Below are positions 17,401 to 21,664 of a stretch of 21,664 nt of DNA, piece after piece. A program made the position numbers and the translations under genes. Each line of letters begins with the position of its first letter. The stretch's first letter is position 1. The notes below the pieces were generated by a model. That model was given only the letters and a program-made list of their open reading frames with translations, did not search any database and was not told the DNA's origin. Source of the stretch: JAAFJT01 sp043744275 (lineage in GTDB: Bacteria; Bacteroidota; Bacteroidia; Chitinophagales; Saprospiraceae); assembly GCA_043744275.1 (NCBI GenBank), contig JAYTUY010000134.1:1-21664 (forward strand). Reading direction: 5' to 3'.

Positions 17401-20400
17401 ACGAATTCTGCTGCCCCCTCAGTCGTTTATTTTGTCAATACTTTAGCAGACCCTATCACTATCAACTGGACTTCCGGCACTGGAGCTCCTTCTTCGGGTA
17501 CCGTTACCGTAGCAGCAAAAAGCTTTAATAGTTTATCACTTGTTAATAACTCTGCTTATAAATTTGAAAATTTAGGCGGAGAGTCATTTACAGCCGTTGA
17601 AATTATGGATGCTGATGCTTCGGGTGCAGCCTATGATTGGGCAATCAATTTGATTTCGGCAGATAGATTAACCTCGTTTGCGAGTGTTGCTTGGGCACCT
17701 GGTTCATTAGATGGCACGCGTAACGACAATCCAATATGGGTAACTCCAACTGCCAATACCACTTTGTATATCAAATACGATGGTAATCTAACATCTACTT
17801 CAGCCACTATGAGCCCTTGTGGCATTCCTTATGATTTGGCAGTACCGCTGAATGCCCTCAATTATTATCAAGTAAAAGATGCTTCTGATAATGACCAAAG
17901 CGGGGTGGCTGTTTATACCTGCGATGGTACGCCCATATCTGCTGTTTATGGTGAAGATGCCTTTACTGCTTTGACAGGGTCGCCTTCTTTGGATGTGGGT
18001 ACTATATTATCTCCTAAGTGTTTGAATTATTTGGTCAATGCAGTAGATGATAGAGAAGTTACCCTCCCTAACACACCCGTTAGAATCAGTGTATCCTCTA
18101 ATGATAAAGGATTTTTATGTACAGTAGATACAGCATCTGTTAAAACAACTGGTTTATTGCAACCCGCTAACGGAACCATCGTTGTCAATGCAAATGGTAC
18201 GATTACCTATACTCCCAATCTCGGTTTTCAAGGGGAAGATGTTTTTGAATATCGGATTTGTTCACTTGAATACCCAGGTACTTGCGATGTCGCTAAGGTA
18301 TATGTTACAGTCACTAATTGCAATGCGAAAGCAGATGAAAATATTATTTCAGGTAAAGTTTTTATAGAGCAATTGCCTGATGATGGTGTGTACACCAACG
18401 AAGCCTTTGCTGCAGGTGTCAAGGTGGATATGTACAGCGATTTCAACTGCAATGGCGTCATTGATGCTGGTGATATATTTGTCAAATCAACCATTTCAGA
18501 TTTGTCGGGCAACTACGAATTAAGTACTATAAACGGTTATTTTGCAAAAGATGATTTTAATCCAACTGCTAATTTTACAAGTAATGATGGTTCTGCCAAC
18601 TGGAACACCAACTGGGCTGAGGTAGGTGACGACAATGTCGTTTCTACAGGCGATGTTCAAATTCTGAACGACCCCACAGTCAGTAATAATGCTATCAGAA
18701 TAGGAGGACCCAGCAATGGTATGACTCGCGCATTCACTTTCAACGGCGCTACAGGAGCAACGCTTAAATTTAGTTTTAGAAGACAAAACTTTAATAATGG
18801 GGGCGAAGCCTGCTTAGTTCAAGTGAATGGTACAACATTATACACCATTACAGATGGTGATGATGTTGGAACCGATAATTATTATGCTGATATTGTAGTT
18901 AATATCCCATCTGCCAATTACAATGCGAATGCCAGCAATGTGGTTCAATTTATCTCGAACGCCATACCAGCAATTAATGAATTTTTTTGGATTGATAATG
19001 TTGAATTAATTTATACAAAAAACCCAGCTTGTTTTATTGCTAAAGTAGATCCTTCTAATACAGGCGGCGCTTATTCAGCTTCTACGGCTAATCAGCAAAC
19101 TGCTCCATTCACTGCCTTAGGCACTTGCGATCAAAATAATTATTTAGGCGTATTGGCTAATTTAGTAGCCTCAGATGATACTAAAAATACGGCGATTGAT
19201 ATACCCGTCATCATAAATGTGCTGGCTAATGATGTAATCGGTATGCCTGACACTTTAACCGTTACGACTTCGGGCGTATCTAATCTGCCCGCTAACGGTA
19301 CTGTATCTATCAATGCCAATGGTACGATTACCTATACCCCTAATCCAGGTTTTATAGGTACCGACGATTTTGAATACCGCGTTTGTAGCAAAGAAGACCC
19401 CTCAGTATGCGACATTGGATTGGTAACAGTTAACATATCTTGTGTTTCAATTGCCAATCAAAATACGATTACAGGTTCTGTTTTCAGTGATATAAATTCT
19501 AATGGCATTTTAAATGCAGGAGATAACGGTCGATCTGGTATTGCAGTTAAATTATTTAGAGATACAAATGGCGATGGTATTTTAGACGCAGGAGATCCTT
19601 TATTGACTACTAAAACAACTTCCTCTTTAGGTACATATCAATTTGATATAACTCCTCCTACCACTGCAAATACTTATTTGGATCAATTTAATGCTAATAC
19701 AACCGCTACTCAAACCAATGGAACCACGTCTTGGGCAGCTAACCCGTGGATTGAAGTAGTTGAAGCCGATGGTTTTGCAGCAGGTGATATCCTCATTACA
19801 AGTGCCAACGGATTAACTATCCAAAATACCAATAATGGTGCTCGCCGAACGGCTGATTTGACTAATGCCATTTCCGCTTCATTATCTTTTAACTTTGCTG
19901 AATCAGGCCTTGATTTACAAACAGGTGATTATGTTGATGTTGAGATAGCAACTACAGCCGCTCCTGCCACTTGGACGCTTTTAAAAAGATACACTGGTGC
20001 AGATGGCAACCAATCGGGTGTAGGTACTTTTGATATTACACCTTATATTTCTGCTACGACCACCATACGGTTTATGTCATCCACTTCTGCAACAATGATT
20101 GCAGGAGATATTGTGGCATTCGATAATGTACAAATAACTTATAATACGCCAGTTGCAGCTAAATATATAGTGCAATTGGCTCAACCTATACCAACAGGCT
20201 ATACTTTAACAACACCAACACCTTCACCAACAGGTTATTACTCTGTTGCTTTCACAGGCTCAGGTTCAGGTGCTTGTTCTAAAAATTTCGGTTTAGCAGG
20301 TGCTGATTTAGCCATCACAAAAACCGTTAATCTTGACCCTGTTATGGCAGGGCAAAACCTTACCTACACCATTACAGTTGCCAATAATGGTTTAACCGAT

Positions 20401-21664
20401 GCCCAGTCTGTATCGGTTCAAGACATTCTTCCTACGGGTTTGACTTTTGTAAGCGCTACCCCCTCAGTAGGAACATGGTCTGCACCTAATTGGACGGTCG
20501 GAACCCTTGCTCATGGTGCTACGGCGAATTTAATACTCGTTGCAACCGTAAACGCTACAGTACCCGAAGGTACAACAATACAAAATATAGCCAACGTCAG
20601 TAGTACAACGACTGACCCTGTTTCAACTAATAATGCTGCTGCTATTGCTATTAGCGTTAGTTGTCCGACTATAACAGCCACAGCAGGAGCCAATAGCCCT
20701 GTTTGTCAAAATAGCAATTTGAATTTGACTGTATCTGGAGTTGGGGCTACAACATGGAGTTGGACGGGACCCAATGGTTTTACTTCCACTGCTCAAAATC
20801 CAACTATCAGCAATGTTCCTTTAGCAGCAGCTGGCACTTATACCGTTATAGCTTCTTCGGCTAATGGTTGTTCAACCTCTTCTACCACGACTGTAGTGGT
20901 CAATGCTACCCCCTCAGTATCTATCACCGAAACCGATGCTTCTTGCACGCCAAATGATAACATTGTGCTATCAGGCGAAGCAGCTACATTGACAGCTACT
21001 GCAGGCTTTTCATCCTATACTTGGAATAATTCGCTTGGAACAGGCAACCCCAAAACAGTCAATCCAACTGCTACCACCACTTATTCAGTTACAGTAACAG
21101 ATGTCAATGGTTGTAGTGCAACTGCTTCTAAAACCATAACGGTAATAATCCCAGCAATAGGTGGTACAACTTCATACTCAGGCGGCGCATTGTGTACAGC
21201 GAGCAATACAGGAACAATTACATTAAGCGGTCATACAGGCAGTGTTGTGAAATGGCAAACTTCTACAAATGGCGGTTCAACATGGACAGATATTTCAAAT
21301 ACAACGACATCTTATTCATTTACAAATGCTGTTAATAACCAACAATATAGAGCAGTTGTGAACAATGGCGGTGGTTGTGCGGATGTTAATTCAAGTGTAA
21401 CCACGATTACAGTGAATGCCTCCTCAGTAGGTGGCACAACTTCATACTCAGGTGGTGCATTGTGTACAGCGAGCAATACAGGAACAATTACATTAAGCGG
21501 ATATACAGGTAGTGTAGTAAAATGGCAAACTTCTACAAATGGCGGTTCAACATGGTCAGATATTACCAATACAACTGCCTCTTATACTTTCACCGATGCT
21601 GTGAACAATCAAAAATATAGAGCAGTTATTAACAATGGTGGCGGTTGTGCGGATGCTTTTTCAA
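14437..21664 (+). CDS. Giant modular surface/adhesin-like protein, partial at 3' end
   Basis: An uninterrupted frame of 2409 codons runs off the window. The first ATG after an in-frame TAA (14416) is 14437, but the signal peptide (MAARVSFSASMLLIGSIASLDA-Q) begins only at codon 106 (14752). Either the leader is extended or translation starts at 14575 or 14752. Modules in order: a beta-sandwich with LMVGISYR...VTYGG (about 182-371); an unassigned stretch; a tandem-95/Big-like domain (614-704); an IgGFc-binding-N-like region (about 710-1190, tentative); two copies of tandem-95 domain plus SdrD_B-like domain (1199-1950), each SdrD_B interrupted by an inserted beta-sandwich; a DUF11 repeat (1957-2074); Ig/PKD-like domains; then 90-aa repeats from 2242. 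Ca-binding-like loops such as DTNGDGILDAGD (1709) occur. A T9SS sorting domain is expected beyond the edge but unseen. An adhesion role is inferred from architecture only. Confidence 0.88.
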   Translation, partial: MENPMYNQCIKKGNNPKLFIDNTMKNLIKHPTVPLSVARGFQKLNFMKFLSAIKHLLLFILSFTNKLKDGILSFLRVIPNVGVFTNYCSNDFKYLLQLFIPYNRKMAARVSFSASMLLIGSIASLDAQTVNKQLYLSDPSQALDRIDPVATADATTAQSPILSYSPPISVVSAAVSSDVAATATTHSFSYNSGTTGSNRVLMVGISYRNKDSETITSVTYGGTAMTLVGTSLTGTDAQTYIYSLVAPATGANNLVVTWSSALNEAGVVGAITYDGVNQATPTGTFASNIGNDATPNITVAGAAGQIMFGIVGGKTTSVFATTTAGGTQLWSSMPLSGKTAGSGQTAPGAASVSLTWSGTSARWATAGVALKPVTPISMTTFTMAPAMCSPFTIKAGTISVSQYITVTSGTMPPTPAITDTLKHGNNTIIVLTNPTVTTISATEYRLDYTGTLAADVLVPAGEVISLVIISTQNNLGFKIDYDSQTKPSKITLPTSTYINVNTLGIYSAAYPGGALTTQVVSSLPYYVRIAVSDPFGFADVNGVDLTITPNIGGATNVTLGAANVVSSSGCIKIYEYSFTPSVLATSYSFSAVAKEGFEGTVTHTKALNGITVVPIDAIDDALSTSSGLPGATNVLTNDKGSLNVASLTIVTAPQNGSLQIGADGLITYLPNGNFSGIDTFTYQICDNAFPVPNCDVAMVIVNVAATIVNPCDEAVQAKTYYMPFPENATQLRKALFEASNAYASFTNVVRNIISIKSPYPNAIITYDEWEDGYETNITTPLQSTTKIWGDGNLNNGVAPGFPTDIIPSGGSIVLDNNFIYNPRNPANIYFDGKDKIYSTSDLAISKITGDNSVFALQTAKTDVYDVSRFGKLFTLGLGEIASVPYFAYASVFIRAATNGTVVSLDYDGNGTVDLTQTLNEGEVWFYEGDPAAASIATATDIKPGATITATQPVGVDILFGGNDNFGTRNINILPGQYYGNKYYTAVPTTNSAAPSVVYFVNTLADPITINWTSGTGAPSSGTVTVAAKSFNSLSLVNNSAYKFENLGGESFTAVEIMDADASGAAYDWAINLISADRLTSFASVAWAPGSLDGTRNDNPIWVTPTANTTLYIKYDGNLTSTSATMSPCGIPYDLAVPLNALNYYQVKDASDNDQSGVAVYTCDGTPISAVYGEDAFTALTGSPSLDVGTILSPKCLNYLVNAVDDREVTLPNTPVRISVSSNDKGFLCTVDTASVKTTGLLQPANGTIVVNANGTITYTPNLGFQGEDVFEYRICSLEYPGTCDVAKVYVTVTNCNAKADENIISGKVFIEQLPDDGVYTNEAFAAGVKVDMYSDFNCNGVIDAGDIFVKSTISDLSGNYELSTINGYFAKDDFNPTANFTSNDGSANWNTNWAEVGDDNVVSTGDVQILNDPTVSNNAIRIGGPSNGMTRAFTFNGATGATLKFSFRRQNFNNGGEACLVQVNGTTLYTITDGDDVGTDNYYADIVVNIPSANYNANASNVVQFISNAIPAINEFFWIDNVELIYTKNPACFIAKVDPSNTGGAYSASTANQQTAPFTALGTCDQNNYLGVLANLVASDDTKNTAIDIPVIINVLANDVIGMPDTLTVTTSGVSNLPANGTVSINANGTITYTPNPGFIGTDDFEYRVCSKEDPSVCDIGLVTVNISCVSIANQNTITGSVFSDINSNGILNAGDNGRSGIAVKLFRDTNGDGILDAGDPLLTTKTTSSLGTYQFDITPPTTANTYLDQFNANTTATQTNGTTSWAANPWIEVVEADGFAAGDILITSANGLTIQNTNNGARRTADLTNAISASLSFNFAESGLDLQTGDYVDVEIATTAAPATWTLLKRYTGADGNQSGVGTFDITPYISATTTIRFMSSTSATMIAGDIVAFDNVQITYNTPVAAKYIVQLAQPIPTGYTLTTPTPSPTGYYSVAFTGSGSGACSKNFGLAGADLAITKTVNLDPVMAGQNLTYTITVANNGLTDAQSVSVQDILPTGLTFVSATPSVGTWSAPNWTVGTLAHGATANLILVATVNATVPEGTTIQNIANVSSTTTDPVSTNNAAAIAISVSCPTITATAGANSPVCQNSNLNLTVSGVGATTWSWTGPNGFTSTAQNPTISNVPLAAAGTYTVIASSANGCSTSSTTTVVVNATPSVSITETDASCTPNDNIVLSGEAATLTATAGFSSYTWNNSLGTGNPKTVNPTATTTYSVTVTDVNGCSATASKTITVIIPAIGGTTSYSGGALCTASNTGTITLSGHTGSVVKWQTSTNGGSTWTDISNTTTSYSFTNAVNNQQYRAVVNNGGGCADVNSSVTTITVNASSVGGTTSYSGGALCTASNTGTITLSGYTGSVVKWQTSTNGGSTWSDITNTTASYTFTDAVNNQKYRAVINNGGGCADAFS
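16173..16182 (+). repeat. CCCCTCAGTA motif, site 14
   Basis: Exact motif with the 14-base form at 16170-16183, sense in the giant gene, read as T-P-S-V-L. Confidence 0.9.
17415..17424 (+). repeat. CCCCTCAGTA motif, one-mismatch copy
   Basis: CCCCTCAGTC, last base changed, preceded by a fifth C. It is sense in the giant gene and read as A-P-S-V-V, in the same frame as the exact copies there. Confidence 0.6.
19398..19407 (+). repeat. CCCCTCAGTA motif, site 15
   Basis: Exact motif with four Cs, sense in the giant gene, read as D-P-S-V-C in the third tandem-95-like domain. The paralogous domain at 18241-18300 has PGTCD at this place and no motif. Confidence 0.9.
20460..20469 (+). repeat. CCCCTCAGTA motif, site 16
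   Basis: Exact motif with five Cs, sense in the DUF11 module, read as A-T-P-S-V-G. Confidence 0.9.
20910..20919 (+). repeat. CCCCTCAGTA motif, site 17
   Basis: Exact motif with the 14-base form at 20907-20920, sense, at the junction of two Ig-like modules, read as A-T-P-S-V-S. Confidence 0.9.
21160..21664 (+). repeat. In-frame 270-bp (90-aa) tandem repeat, two units, second truncated by window end
   Basis: Unit 1 is 21160-21429 and unit 2 starts at 21430. Both begin GGTTSYSGGALCTASNTGTI and continue with SVVKWQTSTNGGSTW. About 10 of 79 aligned residues differ, and long DNA stretches are identical, pointing to recent duplication. Each unit is an Ig-like beta-sandwich with two Cys. More units probably follow to the right. 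Confidence 0.9.
21420..21429 (+). repeat. CCCCTCAGTA motif, one-mismatch copy
   Basis: CTCCTCAGTA, second base changed, at the junction of the two 90-aa repeats and read as A-S-S-V-G. It sits at the position equivalent to the ATPSV linker of site 17. Confidence 0.6.

Noticed and set aside
15166..21569. Several - strand ORFs of 60-107 codons opposite the giant gene
   Set aside because: They are shadows caused by the Thr/Ala/Val-rich codon pattern of the + frame; none has a recognisable protein pattern.

Overview
The window is AT-rich bacterial DNA from a member of the Bacteroidota, probably near the Saprospirales/Chitinophagales. The evidence is two complete secreted proteins with type IX secretion (T9SS) C-terminal sorting domains, a giant modular surface protein, promoter boxes of the Bacteroidota type (TAnnTTTG) and an absence of Shine-Dalgarno sequences. 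The exact lineage is an inference.

Layout, left to right. (1) 1-5100: two T9SS cargo genes on +, a beta-helix/coiled-coil protein of 1064 aa and a propeller-like protein of 515 aa, with hairpin terminators before, between and after them. (2) 5183-8808: a housekeeping block with purH (-), a divergent methionine-type aminotransferase (+) and a convergent slyD (-). The 0.3-kb purH/aminotransferase gap holds two opposing promoters, a GC-rich dispersed repeat and a perfect 37-bp inverted repeat. (3) 8994-10980: tRNA-Ala(GGC), its terminator, then pssA, purS and rsmI on +. PurS and rsmI are joined by a 30-bp perfect inverted repeat that runs from the purS stop codon into the rsmI start codon. (4) 11132-13310: a histidine kinase and OmpR-type regulator pair, followed by a 10-copy heptamer array and a terminator. 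(5) 13462-14436: about 1 kb of AT-rich DNA without a credible gene. (6) 14437-21664: the first 2409 codons of a giant surface protein that runs off the right edge. It contains tandem-95/Big-like, SdrD_B-like, DUF11 and Ig-like modules and ends in 90-aa tandem repeats.

The most striking signal is not a gene. The 10-mer CCCCTCAGTA (reverse complement TACTGAGGGG) occurs 17 times exactly, 12 on + and 5 on -, with three more one-mismatch copies. About 0.04 copies would be expected by chance. It lies inside purH, the aminotransferase, slyD, pssA, rsmI, the response regulator, all three surface-protein genes and the intergenic DNA. It is read in different frames and on both strands, so it encodes different peptides (TPSV, PLSI, PPQY, TEG, LRG). 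Selection or spread must therefore act on the DNA. A density of about one per 1.3 kb resembles DNA uptake sequences or HIP1-like motifs. I know of no described element with this sequence.

Other repeat activity is also high: the same heptamer appears as arrays in opposite orientations at 9950 and 13318, a related heptad-built palindrome lies between purS and rsmI, and a GC-rich element is inserted in frame in the aminotransferase gene.
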